Notes: generated from the sequence alone by a model not told the origin. A stretch of DNA of 64,000 nt from Sporosarcina ureae (GCF_002082015.1 NZ_CP015109.1:801001-865000), one strand, 5' to 3'. Positions 1 through 8,210 are shown, counted from the first letter of the stretch. Made by a program: numbers and translations.

Positions 1-194
1 GGTTTACCTTCACCGATTGTCACGGATAAACCTGTTATGCCGTCGAATAAATTCACTTGAAATCCTTCACGTTCAAGAAATTCTTTCAAGTAGGTTGTCG
101 TTTCTGTTTCCTTCCAACTAACTTCGGGGTGACTGTGTAAATGTGCAAACACTTCATCTAGTTTGGGCTTCAATAATTGTACTTGCTCATTCAT
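1..194 (-). CDS. M20-family metallopeptidase/amidohydrolase, N-terminal fragment
   Basis: The window holds only the first 64 residues; the gene runs off the left edge. The translation begins MNEQVQLLKPKLDEVFAH and contains LHSHPEVSWKE, the usual N-terminal signature of M20 amidohydrolases such as N-acyl amino acid or hippurate deacylases, followed by the ETTTYLKEFLEREGF helix typical of the family. The ATG is set by AGGAGGC six bases upstream. The catalytic zinc ligands lie beyond the window edge, so the substrate cannot be inferred. The family assignment rests on this motif only. Confidence 0.72.
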   Translation of the reverse strand, partial: MNEQVQLLKPKLDEVFAHLHSHPEVSWKETETTTYLKEFLEREGFQVNLFDGITGLSVTIGEGK

Positions 195-282
195 CAGAAT
201 GCCTCCTAAAATCCATTATTCATTGTAATATATTGAATTACTAATTCCTGTTTTTTCAAACTTCTCAATAATTCTAACACAA

Positions 283-322
283 AAAAGACTTCTCTTTCAC
301 ATCGTGTGAAAGGAAGTCTTTT
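283..322 (-). terminator. Hairpin terminator downstream of ctaB
   Basis: Long stem of AAAAGACTTC with TTTCACA against TGTGAAA and GAAGTCTTTT, A-rich on one side and T-rich on the other. It lies just after the ctaB stop and before the M20 gene, so it can separate these two same-strand genes. Confidence 0.8.
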
Positions 323-330
323 CGTATCGG

Positions 331-1242
331 TTAAAAAGTCCAAAGGATCATCATGCCGAATAATAGCGTCATATAATTGACAGAATATAGGAACATGAAG
401 TTAGCCCACTTATAATCATCTTTTGCATAAAAACCATAGATACTAGCCGCAATGTATCCAAGGTTCATCAATGTCGCAATGATTATGAACGTTGCACCGA
501 ACATCGTTAATAAAAATGGTAACGGCAATAAACATAATACATACACAAGCATTTGTCGTTTTGTGATAGTAAAGCCATAAACGACGGGCAACATCGCTAC
601 GTTAGCTGCACTATAATCTTCGTACTTTTTCATAGCAATTGCAAATGTATGAGGCATTTGCCAAATGAATAGTATAGCGACTAAAACAATAGGTACAATA
701 TGATTCGCTGACATGATAGCTGCCCAACCTATAAGGGGAGTAACTGCTCCCGACACACTACCAATGACTGTATTTAATGTATATTTACGTTTAGACCACA
801 TCGTATAGGGTATTACATACGTAAACCATCCGATAAATGCATAAATCGCCGCTTCTAATGTAGTGAATAATAATAATAACATGCCAATTCCCGACAATAT
901 CAAACCGATTTTCAACACGGTTTTCAAAGCAAAACTTCCTGTCACAGTCGGACGTTTTTTTGTTCTCTCCATCACCGTATCAATATCAGAATCAAACCAG
1001 TTATTCATTACAAGTGCACCCGCAACAAGGAAGGTGCTACCTATCATGGTTAGCAAAAACACACCCCAGTTACCTGAAAGTGTCATGCCTGAAAAATATA
1101 ATGCCAACCAAAACCCCGTAAAGACCGGAAAAATATTCGCGATCAGTACAGGTCCTTTAACTAATGATTTAATATCCGAGAAGAAGGCAGACGCCGAGCG
1201 GCTTTGAGTCGTACTCGAAACAACATGGGCTTCTTTCGTCAT
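331..1242 (-). CDS. ctaB: Protoheme IX farnesyltransferase (heme O synthase)
   Basis: Transfers a farnesyl group to heme B to make heme O, the precursor of heme A for aa3-type terminal oxidases; an integral membrane UbiA-family prenyltransferase. The 303-residue length is normal. Residues 80-98 carry NNWFDSDIDTVMERTKKRP, the first Asp-rich prenyl diphosphate site of CtaB/CyoE, and a second site (KYEDYSAANVAMLP) lies near residue 210. About eight or nine hydrophobic segments are visible. The ATG has AAGGAGAA nine bases upstream. It is a single gene here, without ctaA or cta oxidase genes, although the oxidase factor ctaM lies 7 kb away. Confidence 0.93.
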   Translation of the reverse strand: MTKEAHVVSSTTQSRSASAFFSDIKSLVKGPVLIANIFPVFTGFWLALYFSGMTLSGNWGVFLLTMIGSTFLVAGALVMNNWFDSDIDTVMERTKKRPTVTGSFALKTVLKIGLILSGIGMLLLLFTTLEAAIYAFIGWFTYVIPYTMWSKRKYTLNTVIGSVSGAVTPLIGWAAIMSANHIVPIVLVAILFIWQMPHTFAIAMKKYEDYSAANVAMLPVVYGFTITKRQMLVYVLCLLPLPFLLTMFGATFIIIATLMNLGYIAASIYGFYAKDDYKWANFMFLYSVNYMTLLFGMMILWTF

Positions 1243-1436
1243 ATAGGTCCGTTCTCCTTTTGTGTTACATCTAAATATTTTCTATTCGTACATATAACTA
1301 TATCATTTTCTTAAAAGTAAAATCAAAAATTCAAGACAATTCCTTTTAAAGTGTTACAAAGATTTGTCCAAAGTGCATAAATAAACATTTCGCACGACAA
1401 AATTTCCTTTTATATACACAGTCAGCATACTATATA

Positions 1437-1516
1437 TGATCATTTCCTCTATGATTCGACAAAGCCTGAGCCTATACCCCTTATAGGCTAGTACCTCAGT
1501 TTACCTACCATGATCA
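1437..1516. other. Nested inverted-repeat element, possible structured RNA or operator
   Basis: Outer arms TGATCAT (1437-1443) and ATGATCA (1510-1516) pair perfectly. Inside, GCCTATA (1470-1476) pairs with TATAGGC (1482-1488) around a five-base loop, and CTGA (1466-1469) pairs with TCAG (1496-1499) across a seven-base bulge. No U-run follows on either strand, so it is not a simple terminator. I could not match it to a known riboswitch. It lies before the promoter at 1605, so if transcribed with the importer it needs an earlier start. Confidence 0.35.
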
Positions 1517-1604
1517 ATCAAATGTCATTTCTTTTTTCATTAAAAACAATAGCTATTTATATCTTTAAAAGCGCATGGAATCAACAGTTTTCTAAATAAT
1601 AAAA

Positions 1605-1633
1605 TTGATATTAATTTAATTATCCTGTAAACT
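1605..1633 (+). promoter_or_regulatory. Predicted sigma-A promoter of the osmoprotectant importer operon
   Basis: TTGATA (1605-1610), a 17-base spacer and TAAACT (1628-1633) give a near-consensus promoter. Transcription would start near 1640 and leave an untranslated leader of about 140 bases before the TTG start at 1781. Confidence 0.5.
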
Positions 1634-1780
1634 CTTGTAATAGTCTCGCGAAAAATGTGGTGATTTTCCCTTGATCCCTATGACTACTTGCATATTACTT
1701 CATATGAATAGATTTAAGAGATCTAAGTAAAAAACAGCATTTCGTGATGAAAAAATTATAAAAAGAAAGGGTTTGATTTT

Positions 1781-2773
1781 TTGAGAAAGATTATGTTGTT
1801 TTTATCCGTCTTTTCATTACTACTAGTAACAGCGTGCGGTAATAGTGACAGCAAAGATTCAATTAGCACAATTAAACTAGCGGATGCAGGATGGGATAGT
1901 ATTCGTATCCATAACAGTATTGCACAGATTATTTTAGAAGAAGGCTACGGCTATGACACAGAAATAGTCAATGGCACTACTTCTGCAACATTCCAAGCAT
2001 TACAGCAAGGTGATCTACAAGTGTATACAGAGGTTTGGTCTGATAACTTGGGTGACGCGTATACAAACGCAATCGACAGTGGTGACATTGAATCCATTTC
2101 AACAAACTTCGACGATAACTCTCAAGGCCTGTATGTTCCTACGTACGTTATTAAAGGTGATCCAGAGCGTAATATTAAAGCAATGGCTCCAGATTTAAAA
2201 ACGGTAAAGGATTTAAAGAAGTATCCTGAACTATTCCAAGATCCTGAAAACAAGGATAAAGGACGCATCATTGGTGCACCATCTAGCTGGGTCGTTAGTA
2301 AACACTTAGGTGAAAAGTTAGAAACTTACGGATTAAATGACAAGTTTACGTATTTAGCTCCAGGTTCCGACTCTTCTATCGTAGCGGACTTAGCTAGCGC
2401 ATATAAAAAAGGCGAGCCATGGGTAGGGTATTACTGGTCACCTACTTGGGTCACTGCGACTTATGATTTAACACTTTTAGAAGACGAGCCATTTGACCGA
2501 GAAGCTTGGGATCAAGATAGGTCTGGTGAATTCCCTCCTAATGATGTCTACATCAGTGTCCATAAAGACTTGAAAACACAAGCTCCTGAAGTAGTTGAGT
2601 TTTTCAGCCATTACGAAACTAGCAGTGCATTGACAGAAGAAGCATTAGAGTATATGGGTGAAACTGAAGCGAATCCAGAAGACACTGCAAAGTGGTTCAT
2701 GAAAGAAAATGAAGAACTTTGGACTTCATGGGTGCCTGAAGATGTGGCGGAGAAAGTAAAAGCAGCACTGTAA
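1781..2773 (+). CDS. Glycine betaine/proline-type ABC transporter substrate-binding lipoprotein
   Basis: Extracytoplasmic receptor of an osmoprotectant (quaternary amine) importer. The 330-residue protein has a lipoprotein signal peptide ending in LLLVTAC (Cys19), followed by a type II binding-protein fold of the ProX/OpuAC group. The GWDSIRIHNSIAQIILEEGYGY and EVWSDN stretches are typical of that group. TTG start, with AAAGAAAGGG nine bases upstream. It comes first in the operon, the reverse of B. subtilis opuAA-AB-AC. A terminator hairpin follows directly, which should favour receptor over membrane subunits. The exact substrate (betaine, carnitine or choline) cannot be read from the sequence. 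Confidence 0.88.
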   Translation: MRKIMLFLSVFSLLLVTACGNSDSKDSISTIKLADAGWDSIRIHNSIAQIILEEGYGYDTEIVNGTTSATFQALQQGDLQVYTEVWSDNLGDAYTNAIDSGDIESISTNFDDNSQGLYVPTYVIKGDPERNIKAMAPDLKTVKDLKKYPELFQDPENKDKGRIIGAPSSWVVSKHLGEKLETYGLNDKFTYLAPGSDSSIVADLASAYKKGEPWVGYYWSPTWVTATYDLTLLEDEPFDREAWDQDRSGEFPPNDVYISVHKDLKTQAPEVVEFFSHYETSSALTEEALEYMGETEANPEDTAKWFMKENEELWTSWVPEDVAEKVKAAL

Positions 2774-2789
2774 TATATGACAAATTTAG

Positions 2790-2820
2790 GGGTGGACGCT
2801 TTCCGCTCCACCCTTTTTTA
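2790..2820 (+). terminator. Intra-operon terminator between receptor and permease genes
   Basis: GGGTGGA (2790-2796) pairs with TCCACCC (2807-2813), followed by seven T residues. It sits 17 bases after the receptor stop and 65 bases before the permease start, and probably leaks to allow expression of the downstream genes. Confidence 0.85.
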
Positions 2821-2848
2821 ATTTGCACCACTATTAAAAGTAGAGAAA

Positions 2849-2887
2849 GAGAGGAACAAGCTAGTACGTCCTAGCTTACTGCCTATG
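2849..2887 (+). promoter_or_regulatory. Displaced ribosome-binding site with intervening hairpin
   Basis: GAGAGGAA (2849-2856) lies 28 bases before the permease ATG (2885). The space contains a perfect hairpin, AAGCTAG (2858-2864), a six-base loop and CTAGCTT (2871-2877). If the hairpin folds, the effective distance from the ribosome site to the ATG becomes 8 bases, which is optimal. No better site lies near the ATG. Confidence 0.5.
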
Positions 2888-3745
2888 TATGAATTCCCTA
2901 ACGTTAGACTACCTATAGGAGATTATGTGGAAAAGTTTATTGATTTTCTTGCAATGAACTTTGGCTGGCTTTTTGATTTCATCTTCACTATTGCTTCCAC
3001 AACAATCCGCACGATTGAAACAGCTTTGCTCGCTACGCCTTGGTGGGCGATCATGATTGTCGTTTTCCTACTTGGTTGGTATTTAAACTCCATTTTAAAT
3101 GGTGTCATGTTTGCCACCTTTATCTTTTTGATTGGTACTTTCAATTTATGGGAGGATACGATGACAACAGTTGCTATTATCGTAATTTCTGTTGTACTGT
3201 CCCTAGCAATTGGAATTCCAGTCGGTATTTTGATGGCATTTAGCAAAACATTTTCTGTCATCATGCGTCCTCTATTGGATGCTATGCAGACGATGCCTAC
3301 ATTCGTCTACTTAATACCTGTAATCTTCTTCTTTCCTCTGGGGAACGTTCCCGCAATTATTGCAACCATCATTTACGCGTTACCTCCAGTTATTCGATTA
3401 ACAGAACTCGGTATTCGAAACGTCGATTCTGAAGTGATTGAGTCAGCTGAATCATTTGGATCTTCTAGAAATCAAATGCTAGTGAAAGTACAATTACCTC
3501 AAGCATTGCCTACTATGATGGCGGGAATCAACCAAACTACGATGATGGCTCTTTCCATGGCTGTTGTGGGTTCCATGGTTGGTGCTCACGGTTTGGGTGA
3601 ACGTGTACTATACTCGATTAACCAGATCAATATTTCATTAGGATTCGAAGCTGGGATTAGTATCGTATTCCTAGCCATTATTATTGACCGTTTAACAAAT
3701 GGAGTGGCGAATCGCCTACAAAGTACAGGGAGGAGATCAGCATGA
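2885..3745 (+). CDS. Osmoprotectant ABC transporter permease (OpuAB/ProW type)
   Basis: Membrane subunit of the importer, 286 residues, with about seven hydrophobic segments. The binding-protein-dependent transport loop is seen as ESAESFGSSRNQMLVKVQLP, the EAA motif that contacts the ATPase, and MQTMPTFVYLIPVIFFF is strongly OpuAB-like. ATG 2885 is chosen because the N-terminus (RLPIGDYVEKFIDF) lines up with the start of OpuAB as I recall it. An in-frame GTG at 2927 with AGGAG five bases upstream is a rival start that would cut off this conserved stretch. Its stop overlaps the ATPase start by four bases. Confidence 0.9.
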   Translation: MYEFPNVRLPIGDYVEKFIDFLAMNFGWLFDFIFTIASTTIRTIETALLATPWWAIMIVVFLLGWYLNSILNGVMFATFIFLIGTFNLWEDTMTTVAIIVISVVLSLAIGIPVGILMAFSKTFSVIMRPLLDAMQTMPTFVYLIPVIFFFPLGNVPAIIATIIYALPPVIRLTELGIRNVDSEVIESAESFGSSRNQMLVKVQLPQALPTMMAGINQTTMMALSMAVVGSMVGAHGLGERVLYSINQINISLGFEAGISIVFLAIIIDRLTNGVANRLQSTGRRSA

Positions 3746-4983
3746 CCGTTAAACTCAAAGTAGAAAATGTCACGAAGATCTTTGGACCTCGCCCAAAGAG
3801 AGTCATTCCTATGATTGAAAAAGGAGCTACTAAACGGGAGATCCTTGAAAAGACTGGACATACAGTAGGTGTCTATAACGCCAACATGGAAATTATGGAA
3901 GGTGAGACTTTCGTAATTATGGGTCTATCCGGAAGTGGTAAATCAACATTAATTCGTTGCTTCAACTTATTGAACAAGCCTACGTCAGGTGCGATTTATG
4001 TAGATGGCGAGAATATTGTCAACTACAATAAAGAACAGTTGAAGTTTTTCCGTCAGAAGAAAATTGCGATGGTCTTTCAACACTTTGGTTTATTCAGCCA
4101 TAGAACAGTTATGGAAAATATTGAATACGGTCTGGAAATTCGCGGTTTATCAAAAAGCGAACGTCGTGATATCGCGCAAAAGCATATTGATACAGTAGGG
4201 CTGAAAGGATATGAAAATCAATACCCTGATGAATTGTCAGGTGGTATGCGTCAGCGTGTAGGTATTGCACGAGCTTTGACGAATGATCCCGATATTCTGT
4301 TAATGGACGAGCCATTCAGTGCGCTTGATCCGTTGATTCGAAGAGAAATGCAAATGGAACTTCTAGATATCCAGACACGTCTTCAAAAAACTATCATCTT
4401 CATCACGCATGATGTCAATGAAGCATTCCGTATCGGTGACCGCGTGGCGGTTATGAAAGATGGTCACGTAGAGCAAATCGGTACACCTGAAGAACTATTA
4501 GAAACACCTGCAAACGATTATATTATTGACTTTACTCGTGAAATCGACCGTTCAAAAGTGTTACAAGCGATGAATATCATGTCAAAACCATTGAGCGTGA
4601 TGAACGGTAAAGATGGTTTGCATGTTGCGATTAAAAACATGGAAGAACACGGTATTTCTAGTGTTTTCATTACAAATCGTGAACGACAGTTGCTCGGCTT
4701 AGTCACAATTGACTGTGCGATTGAAGGCGTGAAAAACAAAAAAACATTGGAAGAAGTAATGATAACTGATGTATTGACCGCCACTCCAGAAGAATATGTA
4801 CAAGACATTATTCCTCGTGTTCTAGATTCTAAATACCCACTCGTTGTGATAGATGAAACGAACCGAATTGAAGGTATTATTTTACGAGTTCATGTACTTT
4901 CAAGTATTATTAGCAACTCCGCTGACGACGAAGAAGAGGAAACACTAATTACTCCAGTTGAAACAGTTAAAGTAACTGAATAA
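3742..4983 (+). CDS. Osmoprotectant ABC transporter ATP-binding protein with CBS pair (OpuAA/ProV type)
   Basis: Energises uptake of glycine betaine or proline-type solutes. The 413 residues comprise an ATPase domain with Walker A GLSGSGKST (61-69), signature LSGGMRQR and Walker B LLMDEPFSALDP, and a C-terminal region from about residue 270 with two CBS domains. In OpuA relatives the CBS pair senses ionic strength or cyclic di-AMP. The FGPRPKRVIP stretch near the N-terminus is typical of the ProV/OpuAA branch. The ATGA overlap with the permease stop indicates translational coupling. The operon ends at the strong hairpin at 4982. Confidence 0.92.
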   Translation: MTVKLKVENVTKIFGPRPKRVIPMIEKGATKREILEKTGHTVGVYNANMEIMEGETFVIMGLSGSGKSTLIRCFNLLNKPTSGAIYVDGENIVNYNKEQLKFFRQKKIAMVFQHFGLFSHRTVMENIEYGLEIRGLSKSERRDIAQKHIDTVGLKGYENQYPDELSGGMRQRVGIARALTNDPDILLMDEPFSALDPLIRREMQMELLDIQTRLQKTIIFITHDVNEAFRIGDRVAVMKDGHVEQIGTPEELLETPANDYIIDFTREIDRSKVLQAMNIMSKPLSVMNGKDGLHVAIKNMEEHGISSVFITNRERQLLGLVTIDCAIEGVKNKKTLEEVMITDVLTATPEEYVQDIIPRVLDSKYPLVVIDETNRIEGIILRVHVLSSIISNSADDEEEETLITPVETVKVTE

Positions 4984-5029
4984 CCAAAAGGGAAGAATGG
5001 GCATCACTGCTCATTCTTCCCTTTTGGTT
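4982..5029. terminator. Bidirectional terminator between the importer operon and cobT
   Basis: Very long stem: AACCAAAAGGGAAGAATG on the left pairs with its complement ending at 5029, flanked by A and T runs. It serves the convergent genes on both sides, and the cobT stop codon (5028-5030) lies in its right arm. Confidence 0.9.
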
Positions 5030-6065
5030 AATTTTTCCCGGAAACACCGGCACTTTCAAAGGTTGCCATTTCATTGATCATCAATATAGCCGATTGAATG
5101 ATACTAAATGCAACTGCCGCACCCGTACCTTCCCCTAGTCGCATGGACAAAGACAGAATAGGTTCTTTTCCTAAATATTGAAATGCCTTTTGATGTCCGG
5201 GTTCCATGGATTGATGACCAAGTAACATATATCCTGTTGCGCCTTGGCTTATAGTTTCCGCCACACAGGCTGCTGCAGTCGAGATAAATCCGTCTAAAAT
5301 GATTGGCACGCGCTTAGAGGCAGCTGCAAGCATGGCCCCTACCATCGCAGCCAATTCTAGCCCCCCTACCTTACGTAATACATCATAGCCGTCTGAGGGG
5401 GTAGGTTGATGAAGAGCTAGCGCTTCCCGAACCACTTTAATTTTATGAAGATGTTGTTCAGAGGATATCCCTGTTCCATAACCAACCAGCTCTGCTGGAT
5501 CTAGACCTGTTATGGCCGCCACTACGGCACTGCTTGTCGTAGTATTACCAATACCAACTTCCCCTACAACTAAGAAATCTACACCTTTTCCAAATAGCGT
5601 CATCGCTTCTTCATAACCAATCTCCAGCGCTCGTTCTACTTCTTCTTGAGTCATCGCCTCGGTACGTAAAAAGTTCTCCGACCCCTGTCGAATCTTCCGG
5701 TCTTTCACAGGTGCTGAAAATGGCTCTCCCATCACCCCCACATCAACCAATGAAAATTCTGCTTGTTGCTGTCTGCTGAAGACATTGATGGCCGCTCCGC
5801 CTACCGCCATATTCTGTACCATCTGACGTGTGACGAGTTGAGGAAAAGCTGAAATTCCCTCTTCTACAACTCCGTGATCTGCTGCAAATACTAATACACC
5901 TAATTGATGTATGCTAGGCTTCTTCTTGCCTTGAATCTCAGCCAATGTGACCACGATTTCTTCCAACTTCCCTAAACTTCCGATAGGCTTCGTCAATGTA
6001 TCTACATACGCCTTTGCTTCCGCACCTGCTGAGACGTCCAATGCAGGGATAGTATACTGTTTCAA
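5028..6065 (-). CDS. cobT: Nicotinate-nucleotide--dimethylbenzimidazole phosphoribosyltransferase
   Basis: Activates the lower ligand base of cobalamin by making alpha-ribazole phosphate. At 345 residues it is close to the usual length. Visible family signatures are TKPIGSLGKLEE near residue 25, FAADHGVVEEG, the GEVGIGNTTTSSA loop, and LGEGTGAAVAF near the C-terminus, which carries the catalytic Glu. The start is a TTG with AAGAAGG upstream. No other cobalamin gene is nearby, so it is an orphan, probably used for nucleotide loop assembly or remodelling of imported corrinoids. Confidence 0.92.
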   Translation of the reverse strand: MKQYTIPALDVSAGAEAKAYVDTLTKPIGSLGKLEEIVVTLAEIQGKKKPSIHQLGVLVFAADHGVVEEGISAFPQLVTRQMVQNMAVGGAAINVFSRQQQAEFSLVDVGVMGEPFSAPVKDRKIRQGSENFLRTEAMTQEEVERALEIGYEEAMTLFGKGVDFLVVGEVGIGNTTTSSAVVAAITGLDPAELVGYGTGISSEQHLHKIKVVREALALHQPTPSDGYDVLRKVGGLELAAMVGAMLAAASKRVPIILDGFISTAAACVAETISQGATGYMLLGHQSMEPGHQKAFQYLGKEPILSLSMRLGEGTGAAVAFSIIQSAILMINEMATFESAGVSGKN

Positions 6066-6253
6066 ATGATGACCTTCTTTCTTAATATGTACAACTATTT
6101 ATCTAGCTTCGCTTTTAAGTATATCAGTAGACCCTAATGAGTATCCAATTAAATATCTAGTATGCAAAGAATGTCGTTTGAAGGTATACTAGGAAGAGCG
6201 AACATGTCATACATTACGCCAGTTACATTACTATCAGAAAAGGGGCGATCCAT

Positions 6254-6754
6254 ATGATTAGTGAAAAATTAGCACAAGCATTGAACGAACAAATGAATAA
6301 TGAATTCGCCGCAGCACAAACTTACTTATCCATGGCATCTTACTGTGAATATCGCAATTACAGCGGATTTGCGCATTTCTTTCTACAGCAAGTTGAAGAA
6401 GAGCGTCAACACGCAATGAAAATCTATTCTTATTTGAACGATCGCGGGATCCGTGCAATTATTACAGAAACACCTGCACCAACTACTTCATTCGATAACT
6501 TGGTCCACACGTTTGAAGTGGCATTGCTACAAGAAAAAGAAGTAACAAAATCTTTTTACCAAATTATGGATATGGCATGGGAAGAAAAAGAACATGCAAC
6601 GATTTCATTTCTAAACTGGTTCCTTGACGAGCAAGTAGAAGAAGAAGCAACGTTTGATCGACATATCGAGTATTTGAAGCGAATCCGTGAAGATAAGAAC
6701 GCATTGTTCATCTACGAGAAAGAACTTTCCACGCGTTCATTTGAAGCCGAATAA
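6254..6754 (+). CDS. Non-heme ferritin (FtnA type)
   Basis: Iron storage protein forming a 24-subunit shell; 166 residues, normal length. Ferroxidase ligands are visible: Glu17 in NNEFAAAQTYL, Glu50 and His53 in EEERQHAM, and Glu94 in LLQEKEVTKSFY. There is no heme-binding Met of the bacterioferritin kind. The ATG has AAAGGGGCGA upstream. It stands alone, with its own terminator. It belongs to the iron group of this window together with Dps and the ferric importer; no clear Fur or PerR box is seen upstream. Confidence 0.93.
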   Translation: MISEKLAQALNEQMNNEFAAAQTYLSMASYCEYRNYSGFAHFFLQQVEEERQHAMKIYSYLNDRGIRAIITETPAPTTSFDNLVHTFEVALLQEKEVTKSFYQIMDMAWEEKEHATISFLNWFLDEQVEEEATFDRHIEYLKRIREDKNALFIYEKELSTRSFEAE

Positions 6755-6760
6755 AACAAC

Positions 6761-6799
6761 AGGCAAGCTAGTGGTTCATAGACCTCTTGCTTGCCTTTT
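6761..6799 (+). terminator. Terminator of the ferritin gene
   Basis: AGGCAAGC pairs with GCTTGCCT across a partly paired central loop, followed by TTTTC. It overlaps the end of the convergent Cys-rich gene. Confidence 0.6.
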
Positions 6800-6980
6800 C
6801 TATTCTAGCGATACGGTTTAAACATGCTTCACATATACATTGCTTATGCAGTTGTTCTTCTGGTATTTGGCGAAACACTTCTTCTGTAAAAATTTTCTTT
6901 GTACACCAGCAATGTTCGTCACTCTCCACTGAACTCCCACACAGATTATTCCCCTGGCAAATCGGACATTCGTTTTTCAT
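6768..6980 (-). CDS. Cysteine-rich CWC family small protein
   Basis: A 70-residue protein with nine Cys and the pattern CPICQGNNLCG, HCWC and CICEACLNR, matching the cysteine-rich CWC family (a probable metal-binding domain of unknown role). The ATG has AGGAG eight bases upstream. It is the last of a possible minus-strand set with the 49-residue membrane protein and the GTPase. The function is not known; zinc binding is an inference from the paired Cys residues. Confidence 0.75.
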   Translation of the reverse strand: MKNECPICQGNNLCGSSVESDEHCWCTKKIFTEEVFRQIPEEQLHKQCICEACLNRIARIEKASKRSMNH

Positions 6981-6992
6981 GTATTCTCCTTT

Positions 6993-7142
6993 CTACAACC
7001 GATGCTTGTCCAGCTCCGCCGTATTTTTCTTCTCTAACTCTTCTACACGTTCTTCTAATTCCTTATTTCGTTTCATACTTTCCATCGAATACAAACCCGC
7101 TAGTAAAGCGACCACAAATGTTGCGTAGTTAAACCACTCCAT
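6993..7142 (-). CDS. Small single-span membrane protein, 49 residues
   Basis: Reads MEWFNYATFVVALLAGLYSM and continues into a charged helix (KRNKELEERVEELEKKN) that looks like a short coiled coil. One N-terminal membrane helix of about 17 residues is clear. A GGGGCGG site precedes the ATG by five bases. It lies between the Cys-rich gene and the GTPase on the same strand with short gaps, so it is probably co-transcribed. I do not recognise a family. Confidence 0.55.
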   Translation of the reverse strand: MEWFNYATFVVALLAGLYSMESMKRNKELEERVEELEKKNTAELDKHRL

Positions 7143-7158
7143 ACATTCCGCCCCTTTT

Positions 7159-8157
7159 TTACTTTTGTTTTTTCAAAAACATTTCATACACTTTTTTCAA
7201 TGTCTCAGGTGTGAGTTCCATATTATGTTCATACATATATTTTACTGCATATCCTAGCGCAACTGTCATAGACCCGGCAACACTTGCGGCAACGACCATT
7301 CCTGCACCCGGAATCACTTTAACGATTTGACGAAAAGCTGTTTTTCCGATATTCCCTACGATCGTTGCAATGATCAGCTCCTTGGCATGGTCTTTTGTAA
7401 TCGGTTTTCCATATAATGTAGATAACTTCAACATGAGGCCCACTTGCAATGTTGTCAACGGTATAAAGTCAGCACCCGGAATGGGAACTGCTCCAATCGT
7501 AGCGGCTGATGCACCTGCTGCAAGAATCCATCGTTTGGCAATGGATGATTTATCGGCCATATTTGCTGCGAGTAAAAGATCTTTATTGGCGTCTTTTAAT
7601 TGCTGAAGAATCTCTTTTTGCAGGAATTCCATTTGCTCTCCTGTCTTTGAAGAGATGGGAATAACCGGATAAGCAAACCCAGTATGCTCCAAAACATAGT
7701 TCACTAAACTCGGGACATCATCGGCTGCATCTATTTTATTGAGTACGAGAATAATCTTCTTATTGAGTGTAGCAATCTTATTCAATGACTTTAGTTCTGT
7801 ATCTGACAATACCGTACCCGCTGCATTGAGGAAGAATAAAATCACATCTGCTTGATTATAAAACTTCAGCGTCTCATTTGAATGTTCCTGATGAATATCA
7901 TCAAGACCCGGCGTGTCGACAAACAATATGTTGTCTGTGTAATAAAACTTTTTAACTTCTTTCGTTTCCCCAGGTTGCGCTCCCACTTCTGCTACATCTT
8001 TTTGCATAAGACGATTCAGTGTAGATGACTTCCCTGCATTGACGTCCCCGACCATCGCAATCAGAATTTCTTTTTGTAATTGTTCGTTGATTAGATCAGA
8101 TTCTTGTTTAAACACTTCATCAAATGATTCATCTGACATGAAATTCGGTGTTTTCAT
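7159..8157 (-). CDS. GTPase with C-terminal DUF697-like membrane domain
   Basis: A 332-residue protein. The G domain has G1 GDVNAGKSS (about residues 37-45), G3 DTPGLDD and G4 NKID, as in Era/dynamin-like GTPases. The C-terminal 130 residues contain two hydrophobic Gly/Ala-rich segments around GAVPIPGADFIPL, as in DUF697/YcjF-type proteins. Start 8157 is preferred over the ATG at 8175 because GGAGGAAG lies inside the first codons of the longer form and nine bases before 8157. The role is unknown; membrane association or stress functions are known for similar proteins. Confidence 0.75.
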   Translation of the reverse strand: MKTPNFMSDESFDEVFKQESDLINEQLQKEILIAMVGDVNAGKSSTLNRLMQKDVAEVGAQPGETKEVKKFYYTDNILFVDTPGLDDIHQEHSNETLKFYNQADVILFFLNAAGTVLSDTELKSLNKIATLNKKIILVLNKIDAADDVPSLVNYVLEHTGFAYPVIPISSKTGEQMEFLQKEILQQLKDANKDLLLAANMADKSSIAKRWILAAGASAATIGAVPIPGADFIPLTTLQVGLMLKLSTLYGKPITKDHAKELIIATIVGNIGKTAFRQIVKVIPGAGMVVAASVAGSMTVALGYAVKYMYEHNMELTPETLKKVYEMFLKKQK

Positions 8158-8210
8158 TGTAGCATCTTCCTCCATTAAATTTGATTATTCAGTTTAAAGT
8201 ATTGTAAAAA

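Larger units (their letters stand above)
1243..1780. other. Divergent intergenic region between ctaB and the osmoprotectant operon
   Basis: About 540 bases with no credible gene. The region is AT-rich and must hold the ctaB promoter on the left and the importer promoter on the right. It also contains a nested inverted-repeat structure at 1437-1516 and a good sigma-A promoter at 1605-1633, both listed separately. Confidence 0.6.

Noticed and set aside
863..1207. Plus-strand frame of 114 codons opposite ctaB
   Set aside because: It lies entirely over the well-supported ctaB gene, has no ribosome site and low-complexity Asn-rich content.
2927..3745. GTG 2927 as the start of the permease
   Set aside because: It has a decent AGGAG, but would remove a conserved OpuAB-like N-terminal stretch. 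Kept only as an alternative.
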